Shown here piece after piece: positions 8,901-17,237 of a stretch of 64,000 nucleotides of DNA; positions within the stretch are counted from its first letter, which is position 1; each line of letters opens with the position of its first letter. The position numbers and the translations under genes were made by a program. A model generated the notes under the pieces. The model did no database searches. It was not told where the DNA came from and saw only the letters and a list, made by a program, of their open reading frames with translations. Source of the stretch: Sphingorhabdus sp. GTDB lineage: Bacteria; Pseudomonadota; Alphaproteobacteria; Sphingomonadales; Sphingomonadaceae. The stretch spans positions 1 to 64,000 of the forward strand of contig NZ_JAAVVZ010000003.1 in NCBI RefSeq assembly GCF_023910635.1. Direction: 5' to 3'.

Positions 8901-9512
8901 CAATTGCTGATATTCGACCTTCGATCCCAGTATCGAGGTAGCGATCAGATACCCCATCACGAGCACTACAACGCCAATATAGCTCCACAACATTGAGCGT
9001 GTGACCGTCGCCAGCCCGAACAATAGGCTGCTGGCAAGGATGATGTTGGGGATCGCAAGGATAAGATACGGCCAGAGATAAAAGGCGGGATTTTGCGGGC
9101 CGACGGTTTCTGCATCGACCCAAGGCATCACCGACCCAAAAAACATGCCCACGGGAATGGCGAGATAACCGATCAGCGCGATGGCCAAACCGCCAAGAAA
9201 GCGCCCCATCACATAATTTGTTTTGCCGATTGAGGTCGACTTGATGATTGGACCAAAACCGCTGCTGTCATCGCGGACGATTGCGTTGGCGACGAAGGAG
9301 GTGATGACGAACAGATAGAACAGCGAGGCCAGCGCGATCATCGAAGCAATCGCAAAGGGCGCATTTTCATGCACCGTGCCCGGCGTGCCGATGCTGACAT
9401 TCTCGCTTGCGGTTACGCCGAAGCCGAGCAGGAAAAACAGGAAGAGCGACACCCAGAAAACCGGGTTGCGGAACTGGTAACGCAATTCGAAACGCGCGAC
9501 GCCTATCAACAT
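5922..9512 (-). CDS. ABC-2 type permease fused to an M1-family aminopeptidase
   Basis: 1196 residues. The first half (1-580) is a membrane permease with around twelve hydrophobic segments in two ABC-2-like blocks (starting at FELRYQFRNPVFW and again near residue 310). The second half is an extracytoplasmic M1 metallopeptidase: HELSHQYWAH (HExxH zinc site) followed about 18 residues later by the third ligand in TSETLAQYSALM. It starts 15 bp after the ABC ATPase gene and must work with it. Such permease-peptidase fusions are known in proteobacteria and Bacteroidetes but the transported substrate is unknown; peptide processing coupled to export is an inference. Confidence 0.88.
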   Translation of the reverse strand: MLIGVARFELRYQFRNPVFWVSLFLFFLLGFGVTASENVSIGTPGTVHENAPFAIASMIALASLFYLFVITSFVANAIVRDDSSGFGPIIKSTSIGKTNYVMGRFLGGLAIALIGYLAIPVGMFFGSVMPWVDAETVGPQNPAFYLWPYLILAIPNIILASSLLFGLATVTRSMLWSYIGVVVLVMGYLIATSILGSKVEYQQLMAQYEPLGFGALAEATRYWTAADMNSRLLPLDNNILFNRGLVLAISAVLLALTYWRFSMEERAPSKRLLKKLARQRASEVEATPTQIALTKATQRFDGATTRAQFMVRLKTEIMQVLRSPGLIVLLLLGVIYAAAGLWLTETLYGTPSHPLTADIITNIISGFSLFLLIIAIFYGGELVWRERDAKISEIIDSTPAANWVITIPKVFAILVVLLLINVAAMATGLVFQLIKGAADFGIASYFGWFIIPVTVEMLMIAVLAVFFQALSPNKYVGWGLFLVYFIVGIFLSNLGYSNALYDYGATPAEPLSDMNGSGGFSFGAWVLRVYWLAFGVILLVIAHLVWPRGTDTRWRSRLKRIRPGLRGAPLGLIGAAVVAMIGTGSYAYYNFKILNRYETSDEGEKFLADYEKRYLKYESLPRPVVKSVELDVQIFPKDRRMEVIGSYQMRNETAAPIYEVHVRQGERDVEYTKLALAGAKLVTDDKKFGYRIFRFDQPLQPGGEASLDFASRLHHKGFRNGAPATEVNLNGTFVNNFLFAPIIGMNRSALLQDRTVRRRQGLPAELRMAKLEDMSATRENYVRTDWVMSDITVTTDADQTPIAPGRKLTDSAKNGRRTAHFVSSVPIQNFLSVQSARYKLTERMHDGIKLSIYHDPRHVWNVPAMLGALEAGLDYFQANFGPYQFDHARIIEFPGYQSFAQAFAGTMPYSESIGFAADVTDKDSIDYVTYVTAHELSHQYWAHQVIGADMQGVTVTSETLAQYSALMVMKKLYGKDKIRRFLKYELDNYLGGRKGDAIGEQPLYRVENQGYVHYRKGSLVMYLLQERLGEAAVNRALARFIQTWKFKGAPFHRSVDLITELRKEATTPEQQALITDLFEKITIYDLKAKEAKTAKLANGLWQTSISVEAAKYYADAKGNEKSAPLAESIEIGLFGGRPGIGAFGKNDVVSIERKPVKNGVQTIVITSKIKPKFAGVDPYNFYIDKNSDDNVVDVTG

Positions 9513-9527
9513 GACCAGATCCCCCGC

Positions 9528-10403
9528 TTAAGCCGCGCGACGCAGGTCGGCGAGCGTGGTGAAGTAGACATCCTCCAACCCCGCTTCGACATCGTCGAAA
9601 CCTTTTGGCTTACTGTCCGCAAGGATGTGGATGATGGTGCGTCCGGCGAACAGCCGTGTCGAAATCACCTGATATTGTTCTTGATACGCCTCCAGATCCT
9701 CGCGCGCGATGGTCTTTTTCCAAACGCGGCCATTTGTCGCGGCGATGAGGTCGAGCGGCGCGCCTTCAAGTTGCACCTTGCCGCCCGCCAGCACCGCCAT
9801 GCGCGGGCAAAGGTCGGCAACATCGTCTACGATATGCGTGGATAGGATGATGACGACATTGTCGCTGATGCCGGCGAGCAGGTTAAGGAAACGGTTGCGT
9901 TCTTCAGGGTCAAGTCCAGCGGTCGGTTCATCGACGATGATCAGTTCGGGGTTGCCGATCAACGCCTGCGCTATCCCGAACCGTTGCCGCATCCCACCCG
10001 AAAAACCGGCAATGAAATTTCTGCGATGGTTCCACAAATTGGTCTGGTTCAGCAACGTTTCGACAACTGCCTTGCGCTCGCTTTTGACGGATATGCCCTT
10101 CAGCACCGCCATGTGGTCGAGCATATCGAAAGCGGTCACACGAGGATAAACGCCGAAATCCTGCGGCAGATAGCCGAGTTTCCGCCGCAATTGATCAGGA
10201 CTTGCCAATATATCGAGATCACCAAAGCGGATCGCGCCCTCGGTGGGCGTCTGCAGCGTCGCAATGGTTCGCATCAGTGTAGATTTGCCCGCGCCATTGG
10301 GCCCGAGTAGACCATACATACCACGCGGTATCGACAGGCTAACATTATCGAGCGCCCGTGTTCCGTTTGCATACACATGGCTTACACCACTGATTTCGAG
10401 CAT
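9528..10403 (-). CDS. ABC transporter ATP-binding protein
   Basis: 291-residue ABC ATPase energising the downstream permease-peptidase. Walker A GLLGPNGAGKSTLMRT (about 32-47), Q-loop YLPQDFGVYPR, signature FSGGMRQRFGIAQAL (about 134-148), Walker B LIIVDEPTAGLDP and the H-loop STHIVDD are all present. The leader has a strong ribosome site (AGGAGG, complement of 10407-10412) and a TTGACA-like box (complement of 10447-10452). The first gene of a two-gene operon. Confidence 0.93.
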   Translation of the reverse strand: MLEISGVSHVYANGTRALDNVSLSIPRGMYGLLGPNGAGKSTLMRTIATLQTPTEGAIRFGDLDILASPDQLRRKLGYLPQDFGVYPRVTAFDMLDHMAVLKGISVKSERKAVVETLLNQTNLWNHRRNFIAGFSGGMRQRFGIAQALIGNPELIIVDEPTAGLDPEERNRFLNLLAGISDNVVIILSTHIVDDVADLCPRMAVLAGGKVQLEGAPLDLIAATNGRVWKKTIAREDLEAYQEQYQVISTRLFAGRTIIHILADSKPKGFDDVEAGLEDVYFTTLADLRRAA

Positions 10404-10581
10404 TAATTCCTCCTGTATTACCTGCCTACTACAGTGAATGGATCAATGTCAAAATAAATTCGTTTTCGACAAACGACATTCGGTGCTCGACGAGTAACAT
10501 TTCCCTGATCGCGCAGTGAGACTGTCGCGCCGACAATCCTGACCCTATTTGTCGGTATAATAGAATTTGAAATCGGCGGTT

Positions 10582-10689
10582 TCGTCCTGCCTCCGGCACG
10601 ACGGTATATCCGCTGATGGATAGAGCATCAATCAAGCTGGACTTTCCGCCGCCTGAAAACCCTGTGATTGGGTATCGGCAAGTTGCTAC
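10582..10689 (-). pseudogene. Truncated copy of the AAA_28 NTPase gene
   Basis: Directly after the stop of the intact M14 gene the minus strand reads RYPITGFSGGGKSS LIDALSISGYTVVPEAGR, matching residues 5-36 of the intact NTPase at 5207-5749, including Walker A. The start codon position is GTA instead of TTG and homology ends abruptly at 10582; downstream codons are unrelated. The remainder, 10404-10581, is the promoter region of the ABC operon and contains a small hairpin CCGACAA...TTTGTCGG at about 10532-10556. Confidence 0.8.
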
Positions 10690-11826
10690 TCAAACCATCT
10701 CCGCCAAGGTTGCGAGGCATTCGCGGGCGAGTAAGCGGCAGCGTTCGGGGGACCAGCCTTGGTCGGGGTCGTTGCCGTGGACGGTGTCCTTATAGGGCAT
10801 TTCCAGCGTCATTGAGACGCAACCATGAGACGGGCCGAAACGCTCCGCGAGCTGGTTCGTCGACATCGACAGATTGGCTTTGCCCGGGCCAGCTTTGGTA
10901 TAACCCAGCGCGGTCTGAAAATCGGGGGTGCGGGCCGAAAGGCGGTTGATGAAAGCATTATAGCGATCACCCTGATCATCGGTCCATGACGGAATGCCTT
11001 CAAACCCCGCCATAAATGCCGCTGGAATCGCTTCATCGCCATGAATGTCCATGGCCCAATGCACGCCTGATTCATCCATCGCGTTGCGGATAGCCAACAC
11101 TTCGGGGCTACGCTGCGCCGACGGTTCGGCCCATTCACGGTTCAGGTTAACGCCCAGATAATTGGTCCGCAAATGCCCACGGCAGCTTCCATCCGGATTG
11201 CAATTGGGCACAATGTGGAAGCGGCATTTATCAAGCAGTCGCCGCGTATGCGGGTCGCTTAGGTCCGTCAGCATGTCGATGGCGCCTTCCATCCAATATT
11301 CGGCCTGCGTCTCGCCCGGATGCTGCCGCGCATAGAGCCAGACCTGCGTATCGCCATGGCCCATTTCGAGGCAATCAATCGGCTGGCCTTCGATGCTGCG
11401 GCCAAGGCAACGATAGGTCACGCCTTCCAGCGATGCCGTCTCGGCAATCAAATCATGGTGGCGTTCCATGCTGTAGGGGGCGAAATAGGCAAACCACGCA
11501 AGATCGCTTGCGGGGGTGTAACGGATGGTCAATGTCCCGCCATCTTTTGCCTTGTCATAGGTCGTATCGGCGCGGCCCCAATAATCGCGGTCTTCGGAGA
11601 CGCAAGCCCGGTAATCGGGCCAACCACCGGGATAGGCGCTGCTTTCGAGTCCGGTAATCCGCAATGCAAGTTCTTCGCCTGCGGTGCATGCAACGCGGAA
11701 GTGAAACCATTGCGCGAATTCCGAATCCTTATCCTTGCGGATGCCCAGCGTCGCAACATTGTCGTCGATGGCATGAACGATGATGTTGCCGCTGTCGAAG
11801 GCGGCATTGATGTCAGTAATCGGCAT
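10690..11826 (-). CDS. M14-family zinc carboxypeptidase (cytosolic carboxypeptidase-like)
   Basis: 378-residue metallocarboxypeptidase. An N-terminal beta-sandwich (1-115, with [13 protein letters not shown]) precedes the peptidase domain: [15 protein letters not shown] gives the HxxE zinc ligands (about 167-170), [23 protein letters not shown] contains the substrate arginine and asparagine (split here into [10 protein letters not shown] and GVNLNREW), [10 protein letters not shown] the third zinc histidine, and TLEMPYK the catalytic glutamate. No signal peptide, so cytoplasmic, as in the bacterial relatives of cytosolic carboxypeptidases. Intact here, whereas its duplicate at 5750-5823 is gutted. 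Confidence 0.88.
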   Translation of the reverse strand: MPITDINAAFDSGNIIVHAIDDNVATLGIRKDKDSEFAQWFHFRVACTAGEELALRITGLESSAYPGGWPDYRACVSEDRDYWGRADTTYDKAKDGGTLTIRYTPASDLAWFAYFAPYSMERHHDLIAETASLEGVTYRCLGRSIEGQPIDCLEMGHGDTQVWLYARQHPGETQAEYWMEGAIDMLTDLSDPHTRRLLDKCRFHIVPNCNPDGSCRGHLRTNYLGVNLNREWAEPSAQRSPEVLAIRNAMDESGVHWAMDIHGDEAIPAAFMAGFEGIPSWTDDQGDRYNAFINRLSARTPDFQTALGYTKAGPGKANLSMSTNQLAERFGPSHGCVSMTLEMPYKDTVHGNDPDQGWSPERCRLLARECLATLAEMV

Positions 11827-11847
11827 AAAATCTTACTTCCCCACTTT

Positions 11848-11953
11848 GTCATTCCCGCGAAAGCGGGAATCCATGGACTAACCGTGCAGCAAGCTGCGCC
11901 GGTGTGTTAATACGAAAGCTCAGCTAATGGATTCCCGCTTTCGCCGGAATGAC
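11848..11953. repeat. Inverted pair of the GTCATTCCCGCG palindromic repeat (locus 2)
   Basis: Arms at 11848-11874 (GTCATTCCCGCGAAAGCGGG...) and 11927-11953 face each other around 52 bp of unique sequence, between the M14 gene and the DUF4136 lipoprotein. The right arm has one mismatch (CGCCGG). Confidence 0.9.
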
Positions 11954-11956
11954 AAT

Positions 11957-11996
11957 GTCTGGCTGTTCACGGCACGGTCTGGCTGTTCATGGCACG
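11957..11996. repeat. Tandem 20-bp duplication at a gene end
   Basis: Two adjacent copies of GTCTGGCTGTTCAYGGCACG, 11957-11976 and 11977-11996, differing at one base. The second copy contains the stop codon (complement of 11987-11989) of the DUF4136 gene, so a local duplication copied the gene end. Confidence 0.85.
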
Positions 11997-12577
11997 CGAA
12001 TAGTCTCACCCGACACGCCGGGGAAGTCCTTAAACAAGGCTTCGGCCAATTTTGATGCGGCGATGCCGGGTTGCGCGGCGGGTGAGCCAACCTTGGCAGC
12101 TTGCACCGCCGTGCCTTCCCAAATCACCAATTGGTCGCTGCGTCTGATAATGCGCACCGCCAATGTTGTCTGCAATTGCGATGCCGAACCACCACCAAGA
12201 TTGATACCGAGGCCAAGGCCAACGCCCGACCCATAAGTGCCCGTAGAACCGCCTACGCCAACTGAAACTGGCGAACGGCGGTCCGGACGGATCATTGTCG
12301 CGCCAAAGCGTATCTCGGCCACAACATCGCTTATCCCGGCTTGATTACGATAGCCGACACGCTGCATTTCGCGCGCAACCGCCGCAAGATAAGGCGAGGC
12401 CGATAGCGCTCGATCAGACGCCGATTCGCCAGCAACCTCAACAATGAAACTGCCATTGCCATAGGACACGCCTTCGGCCGCGCGGTTAAAGCGCGTAACC
12501 TCAACAGGGCCAGTGGGGACAACACAAGCCGTCAGCAGCGAAAGGGCGAGAAGTGGCAATATTCGGGCGGTTTTCAT
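11987..12577 (-). CDS. DUF4136 lipoprotein
   Basis: About 196 residues. Signal sequence KTARILPLLALSLLTAC ends in a lipobox (LTAC), so the mature protein is probably lipid-anchored with its domain in the periplasm. The body matches the DUF4136 pattern: an early RFNR segment, SASPYLAAVAREMQRVGY, a glycine-rich middle (GVGLGLGINLGGG), then ARIIRRSDQLVIWEGTA-like sheet with LFKDFPG near the end. The ATG at 12577 was chosen: AGGA on the minus strand lies 5 nt upstream; two in-frame ATGs at 12580 and 12610 are less well placed. Function unknown. Confidence 0.8.
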   Translation of the reverse strand: MKTARILPLLALSLLTACVVPTGPVEVTRFNRAAEGVSYGNGSFIVEVAGESASDRALSASPYLAAVAREMQRVGYRNQAGISDVVAEIRFGATMIRPDRRSPVSVGVGGSTGTYGSGVGLGLGINLGGGSASQLQTTLAVRIIRRSDQLVIWEGTAVQAAKVGSPAAQPGIAASKLAEALFKDFPGVSGETIRVP

Positions 12578-12733
12578 CATGGTCCTATTCTTAGGCGCGT
12601 CATATATCATGGCAAGCTATGTATGGAGGCTGAATCGGATAAAACCGCCAATCACGCTTGACTTTCCAGTGCCCGACCCATAGGAGCGCGCCTTCAATTC
12701 AAGCTTCTTGCATTTATTAGACGGGTAAATCCG

Positions 12734-12859
12734 ATGAAAGTCGTTAATTCTCTGAAGTCGCTCAAGGGCCGCCATCGCGATAACCGCGTGATTCGTCGCC
12801 GGGGCCGCACATATGTCATCAACAAGACCCAACCACGCTTCAAGGCGCGCCAGGGTTAA
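12734..12859 (+). CDS. rpmJ: 50S ribosomal protein L36
   Basis: A 41-codon gene, [18 protein letters not shown] then [15 protein letters not shown] and a KARQG end. This is the longer, zinc-free proteobacterial form of L36 (no CxxC pair). It stands alone between a lipoprotein gene and a repeat pair, as the alternative-type rpmJ often does. A hairpin with seven T follows at 12905-12937. Confidence 0.95.
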   Translation: MKVVNSLKSLKGRHRDNRVIRRRGRTYVINKTQPRFKARQG

Positions 12860-12904
12860 TTTGGTCCTGCCTGCGCGATGCGGGCATTTGGATGAGGCAA
12901 AATG

Positions 12905-12937
12905 CCGCTCCGAATCTGATTCGCGGGCGGTTTTTTT
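12905..12937 (+). terminator. Probable rho-independent terminator of rpmJ
   Basis: CCGC-TCCGAAT / ATTCG-CGGGCGG form an interrupted stem (12905-12930) directly followed by TTTTTTT (12931-12937), 45 bp after the rpmJ stop. Confidence 0.65.
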
Positions 12938-12975
12938 GCGCCTTAGCCTTGATTTTATGTTTTAGCACCAACAAC

Positions 12976-13081
12976 GTCATTCCCGCGAAGGCGGGAATCC
13001 ATGGCCAGAGGGATAATTCAACGCTGACGTTGTTGCGCAAGGAACAGTTAGTCCATGGATTCCCGCCTTCGCGGGAATGAC
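12976..13081. repeat. Inverted pair of the GTCATTCCCGCG palindromic repeat (locus 3)
   Basis: Arms 12976-13004 and 13053-13081 are perfect inverse copies (GTCATTCCCGCGAAGGCGGG plus AATCCATGG) separated by 48 bp. They sit 16 bp before the HAD hydrolase start, so the right arm lies in its leader. Confidence 0.92.
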
Positions 13082-13097
13082 AAATGGGGTGTGATTA

Positions 13098-13709
13098 ATG
13101 GCCAAGATAACCACCGTCGTCTTTGATGTCGGCAACGTGCTGTTCGAATGGAATCTAAGGCATCTTTTTGCAAAGCTGATCACGGACAAGGGCGAGCTGG
13201 AATATTTCATCACAGCAATTGTGACGCCCGAATGGCATTTCCAACATGATGCGGGTCGCGCTTTGGACGATATGGTTGCCGAGCGGATTGCTCAATTTCC
13301 AGAATATGCCACGTTGATTGCGGCCTACGCCACCCGTTTCAATGAGACCATTCCCGGACCCGTCACAGGGTCACTGCAGATCGTGCAGCAACTCGCCGAA
13401 CGCGGCGTGCCGTTATTTGCGATAACCAATTTCGGCGCTGAGTTTTGGGATATGTTTCGTCCCACCCAGCCGATATTCGACCGTTTTCAGGACATAATCG
13501 TGTCGGGAGTCGAAAAATTGGTGAAGCCTGACCCAGCCATTTACGCGCTCGCGTTGCAGCGTTTCGGACTAAAGTCGGGCGAAGCGATTTTTATCGACGA
13601 TAATCATGACAATGTCATCAGTGCGCGCGAAAACGGTTTTGCGGCGCATCATTTTACGGATGCAGCCTCGCTTCGTCGTGAATTGGTGGCGCTTGATTTA
13701 CTGCTCTGA
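13098..13709 (+). CDS. HAD-superfamily phosphatase (YihX-like)
   Basis: 203-residue HAD-IA hydrolase. Motif I is FDVGNVLFEW (8-17, nucleophile D9), motif II FAITNFG (about 110), motif III the lysine in VKPDPAIY (about 137) and motif IV FIDDNHDNV (about 160). The DVGNVL form of motif I is shared with the YihX group, which dephosphorylates small sugar phosphates; the substrate here is an inference. No operon partner is evident. Confidence 0.85.
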   Translation: MAKITTVVFDVGNVLFEWNLRHLFAKLITDKGELEYFITAIVTPEWHFQHDAGRALDDMVAERIAQFPEYATLIAAYATRFNETIPGPVTGSLQIVQQLAERGVPLFAITNFGAEFWDMFRPTQPIFDRFQDIIVSGVEKLVKPDPAIYALALQRFGLKSGEAIFIDDNHDNVISARENGFAAHHFTDAASLRRELVALDLLL

Positions 13710-13873
13710 ATTTTTTGCTCGCAGAGGCGCGGAGGATGCAGCGATTGGGACATGTTTTCCCCGCCCTCTGCGCCTCTGCGTGAACCAAAAAACATCGGCG
13801 CAAGCCCTTCCATTCATGGCGCGTCTGTGCTTAAGCAACCGTTGAAACTATCTTTTTCAGGACGCCATCTCCC

Positions 13874-15082
13874 ATGAATATCCATGAATATCAGGCCAAA
13901 GAATTGCTCGCAAAATTCGGTGTGGCTGTACCCGCTGGTATCGCGGCATTGAGCGTGGAAGAGGCGGTTGCCGCCGCTAAGCAGCTTCCCGGCCCGCTTT
14001 ACGTGGTGAAGTCGCAGATTCATGCCGGTGGGCGCGGCAAGGGCAAGTTCAAGGAATTGGGACCTGAGGCAAAGGGCGGCGTCCGCTTGGCCTTCAATCT
14101 GGACGAGGTTGAGGCCTATGCAAAAGACATGTTGGGCAATACGCTGGTAACGATCCAGACCGGCCCCGAAGGCAAGCAGGTCAACCGCCTATACATTACC
14201 GATGGCGCCGACATTAAGCAGGAATTCTACCTCGCTTTGCTCGTCGACCGTGCGACAAGCCGTATCGCGGTTGTTGCCTCGACCGAAGGCGGCATGAACA
14301 TCGAAGACGTGGCGCATGACAGCCCCGAGAAAATCCACACCATATTGATCGATCCCGCCACTGGCCTTCAACCCCATCATGGGCGCAGCGTTGCCAAGGC
14401 ACTTGGCCTGACGGGCGACTTGGCCAAGCAGGCACAGACTGTGCTTGCCGGTCTCTACAGCGCGTTCATCGGCACCGATGCCGAACAGATCGAAATCAAC
14501 CCGCTGGCAGTGTGCGAAGGCAAGAGTGGCGACGCGCTTCTTGTGCTTGATGCCAAGGTCAGTTTTGACGGCAATGCGATGTTCCGTCACAAGGACCTCG
14601 CCGAACTGCGCGATCTGACCGAAGAAGACCCTGCCGAAGTCGAAGCATCGGAATATGATCTGGCTTACATTAAACTCGACGGCAACATTGGCTGCATGGT
14701 CAATGGCGCTGGCCTTGCCATGGCGACGATGGACATTATCAAGTTGAATGGCGAATTTCCTGCCAACTTCCTCGACGTAGGTGGTGGCGCATCGAAGGAA
14801 AAAGTAACAGCCGCGTTCAAGATCATTTTGAAGGACCCCGCCGTAAAGGGCATCTTGGTCAACATCTTTGGCGGCATCATGAAATGCGACATCATTGCCG
14901 ATGGTATCGTTGCCGCGGCCAAGGAAGTGAACCTGTCAGTGCCGCTCGTGGTGCGTCTTGAAGGGACCAATGTGCAGCAGGGCAAGGACATCTTGGCCAA
15001 TTCGGGCCTACCCATCGTATCGGCGAACGACCTTGGCGATGCGGCGGAAAAAATTGTCGCGGAAGTCCGCAAAGCGGCGTAG
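13874..15082 (+). CDS. sucC: Succinyl-CoA ligase (ADP-forming), beta subunit
   Basis: 402 residues. An ATP-grasp N-terminal domain ([35 protein letters not shown]) and a CoA-ligase domain with NPLAVCE and the glycine-rich loop [15 protein letters not shown] (about 335-349). It makes the TCA-cycle enzyme that converts succinyl-CoA to succinate with ATP formation, with SucD. sucD is not next to it; instead a small coiled-coil gene and etfBA follow, an arrangement I associate with sphingomonads. Confidence 0.96.
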   Translation: MNIHEYQAKELLAKFGVAVPAGIAALSVEEAVAAAKQLPGPLYVVKSQIHAGGRGKGKFKELGPEAKGGVRLAFNLDEVEAYAKDMLGNTLVTIQTGPEGKQVNRLYITDGADIKQEFYLALLVDRATSRIAVVASTEGGMNIEDVAHDSPEKIHTILIDPATGLQPHHGRSVAKALGLTGDLAKQAQTVLAGLYSAFIGTDAEQIEINPLAVCEGKSGDALLVLDAKVSFDGNAMFRHKDLAELRDLTEEDPAEVEASEYDLAYIKLDGNIGCMVNGAGLAMATMDIIKLNGEFPANFLDVGGGASKEKVTAAFKIILKDPAVKGILVNIFGGIMKCDIIADGIVAAAKEVNLSVPLVVRLEGTNVQQGKDILANSGLPIVSANDLGDAAEKIVAEVRKAA

Positions 15083-15091
15083 GACAACATT

Positions 15092-15334
15092 ATGTCGGGA
15101 AAAGTCGAAAATCTGATGCTCGAACATCTCAAGCGCTTTCAAGCGACCCTTGAGCGTATCGAAAGCAAAATCAGTGAACTGACCATGCGGCAGAATGAAA
15201 CCTACTCAGCGGTAATTGGCCTTCGGCGGGATCAAGCTCAAGACGCAGAAGTGGCAGCGCATCTGCAAGTGCAGCCTGACGCCGTTCGTGATCGATTGGA
15301 CCGGATTGAACGTCGTATAGAAATCACAAATTAG
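15092..15334 (+). CDS. Small coiled-coil protein, unknown function
   Basis: 80 residues, starting 9 bp after sucC. The sequence is a heptad-rich charged helix ([31 protein letters not shown]) with no membrane or signal segment. No functional family is recognised; the tight spacing suggests translation with sucC. Confidence 0.65.
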   Translation: MSGKVENLMLEHLKRFQATLERIESKISELTMRQNETYSAVIGLRRDQAQDAEVAAHLQVQPDAVRDRLDRIERRIEITN

Positions 15335-15470
15335 GGACCGAGATCGGTTAAGCAGCGATATAGGATTATGTGGCAGACGCACTTGACGTTCACGTAAACG
15401 TTAAGCATAGGCGCAACAGATTAAGCAGGCATCCAATTGCCTTATTGAGTCGGTATGGAAGGATGAACAC

Positions 15471-16217
15471 ATGAAGATCATCGTCCCCGTTAAGCGGGTC
15501 ATCGATTATAACGTAAAACCGCGGGTTAAGCCCGATGGTTCGGGTGTTGATTTGGCAAATGTCAAAATGAGCATGAACCCGTTTGACGAAATCGCAATCG
15601 AAGAAGCGTTGCGTTTGCGGGAAAAGGGCGTTGCGACGGAAGTGATCGCGGTGTCGATTGGACCGGACAAGGCGCAAGAAACACTGCGGACTGCACTCGC
15701 CATGGGCGCTGATCGTGCGATCCTCGTTGTCGCTGAAGATGTCGAGCCTTTGGCAGTCGCCAAGATCCTCGCCAAGATCATGGACGAAGAACAGCCCGGC
15801 CTTGTCATTCTTGGCAAGCAAGCCATTGACGATGATAGCAACCAGACCGGGCAGATGCTCGCTGCGTTAACGGGTCGTCCGCAAGGCACCTTTGCCAATA
15901 CGGTAAACGTATCTGGCGATGCAGTGCATGTTGCGCGCGAAGTCGATGGTGGTTTGCAGACATTGTCGTTGAAGATGCCCGCGATCATTACGACTGACCT
16001 GCGCTTGAATGAGCCGCGTTATGCGTCGCTGCCCAACATCATGAAGGCAAAGTCAAAGCCGCTCGCGCAGAAAACGCCTGCCGATTATGGCGTTGACGTC
16101 AGCCCGCGCCTCAAGACGTTGAAGGTTGTTGAACCGCCCGTGCGCAGCGCCGGTATCAAGGTTGCCGACGTTGATGCGTTGGTTGCAAAGCTTAAGGAAA
16201 TGGGAGTGGCCGCATGA
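15471..16217 (+). CDS. etfB: Electron transfer flavoprotein, beta subunit
   Basis: 248 residues with the AMP-binding ETF-beta pattern: [19 protein letters not shown] at the start, [15 protein letters not shown] (about 37-51), [17 protein letters not shown] (about 121-137). With EtfA it passes electrons from acyl-CoA and other dehydrogenases to ETF-quinone oxidoreductase. Its stop overlaps etfA by 4 bp (ATGA), implying coupled translation. Confidence 0.96.
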   Translation: MKIIVPVKRVIDYNVKPRVKPDGSGVDLANVKMSMNPFDEIAIEEALRLREKGVATEVIAVSIGPDKAQETLRTALAMGADRAILVVAEDVEPLAVAKILAKIMDEEQPGLVILGKQAIDDDSNQTGQMLAALTGRPQGTFANTVNVSGDAVHVAREVDGGLQTLSLKMPAIITTDLRLNEPRYASLPNIMKAKSKPLAQKTPADYGVDVSPRLKTLKVVEPPVRSAGIKVADVDALVAKLKEMGVAA

Positions 16218-17143
16218 AGACCCTCGTTTATGCCGAACATGACAATGCATCGTTGAAGGATGCGACGCTTGCTGTCGTCACCGCTGCATCGCAGCTAGGC
16301 GAAGTACATGTCCTCGTTGCTGGCTCAGGCTGCGGTGCGGTTGCCGAACAGGCTGCAAAGATCGCTGGTGTGACCACCGTGCATGTTGCCGATGACGCTA
16401 TATATGCACAGCAACTGGCCGAAAATGTCGCGCCATTGGTTGCGTCATTGATGGCAACGCATGACGCGTTCTTGGCGCCAGCCACATCGAACGGTAAGAA
16501 TATCGCGCCACGCGTAGCGGCCTTGCTTGACGTCATGCAGATTTCGGACATTTTATCGGTTGAAAGCGCGGATACGTTCACGCGTCCCATCTATGCCGGT
16601 AACGCGATTGCCACGGTGCAGTCGTCGGATGCCAAGAAGGTCATCACCGTGCGCGGTACGGCCTTTGCCAAGGCGGAAGCCGCCGGTGGTTCGGCGACGA
16701 TCGAAGCGGTCGCAAGCAGCGGCGATGCAGGCACGTCAACATTCCTGTCCGCTGAGATCGCCAAGCAAGAACGCCCTGAACTCACCTCTGCCAAGATCAT
16801 CGTATCGGGCGGTCGTGCGTTGAAAGATGCGGACACTTTTGCCGCAACCATCTTGCCATTGGCTGATAAGCTTGGCGCTGGCGTTGGCGCAAGCCGCGCC
16901 GCAGTAGACGCAGGCTTTGTGCCCAATGACTATCAAGTCGGCCAGACCGGCAAGATCGTCGCCCCAGAAGTATATGTCGCCGTCGGTATCTCCGGCGCGA
17001 TTCAGCATTTGGCAGGCATGAAGGACTCCAAGGTCATCATCGCGATCAACAAGGACGAAGACGCGCCGATATTCCAAGTTGCGGATATTGGCCTCGTTGG
17101 TGACCTGTTCACGGTCGTGCCGGAGCTTGTTGGTAAGCTGTAG
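16214..17143 (+). CDS. etfA: Electron transfer flavoprotein, alpha subunit
   Basis: 309 residues. The C-terminal FAD domain is clear: [39 protein letters not shown] (residues about 220-245) and [17 protein letters not shown]-type sequence, then [20 protein letters not shown]. It forms the ETF heterodimer with EtfB. A strong hairpin terminator follows at 17170. Confidence 0.96.
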   Translation: MKTLVYAEHDNASLKDATLAVVTAASQLGEVHVLVAGSGCGAVAEQAAKIAGVTTVHVADDAIYAQQLAENVAPLVASLMATHDAFLAPATSNGKNIAPRVAALLDVMQISDILSVESADTFTRPIYAGNAIATVQSSDAKKVITVRGTAFAKAEAAGGSATIEAVASSGDAGTSTFLSAEIAKQERPELTSAKIIVSGGRALKDADTFAATILPLADKLGAGVGASRAAVDAGFVPNDYQVGQTGKIVAPEVYVAVGISGAIQHLAGMKDSKVIIAINKDEDAPIFQVADIGLVGDLFTVVPELVGKL

Positions 17144-17169
17144 GAGCTTGCAATCAATTGTAAATTTTT

Positions 17170-17198
17170 AAGGGCGGGCAGAAATGTCCGCCCTTTTT
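17170..17198 (+). terminator. Rho-independent terminator of etfBA
   Basis: AAGGGCGGGCA (17170-17180), loop GAAA, TGTCCGCCCTT with one G-T pair, then TTT, 27 bp after the etfA stop. Confidence 0.9.
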
Positions 17199-17237
17199 CC
17201 TTGTGACGACGACCTTGTGCTGTGTAGCTTGCTGGCT

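Noticed and set aside
17184-17237. Earlier start for the TonB-like exported protein
   Set aside because: It would begin inside the hairpin terminator of etfA and place residues before a proper signal peptide.
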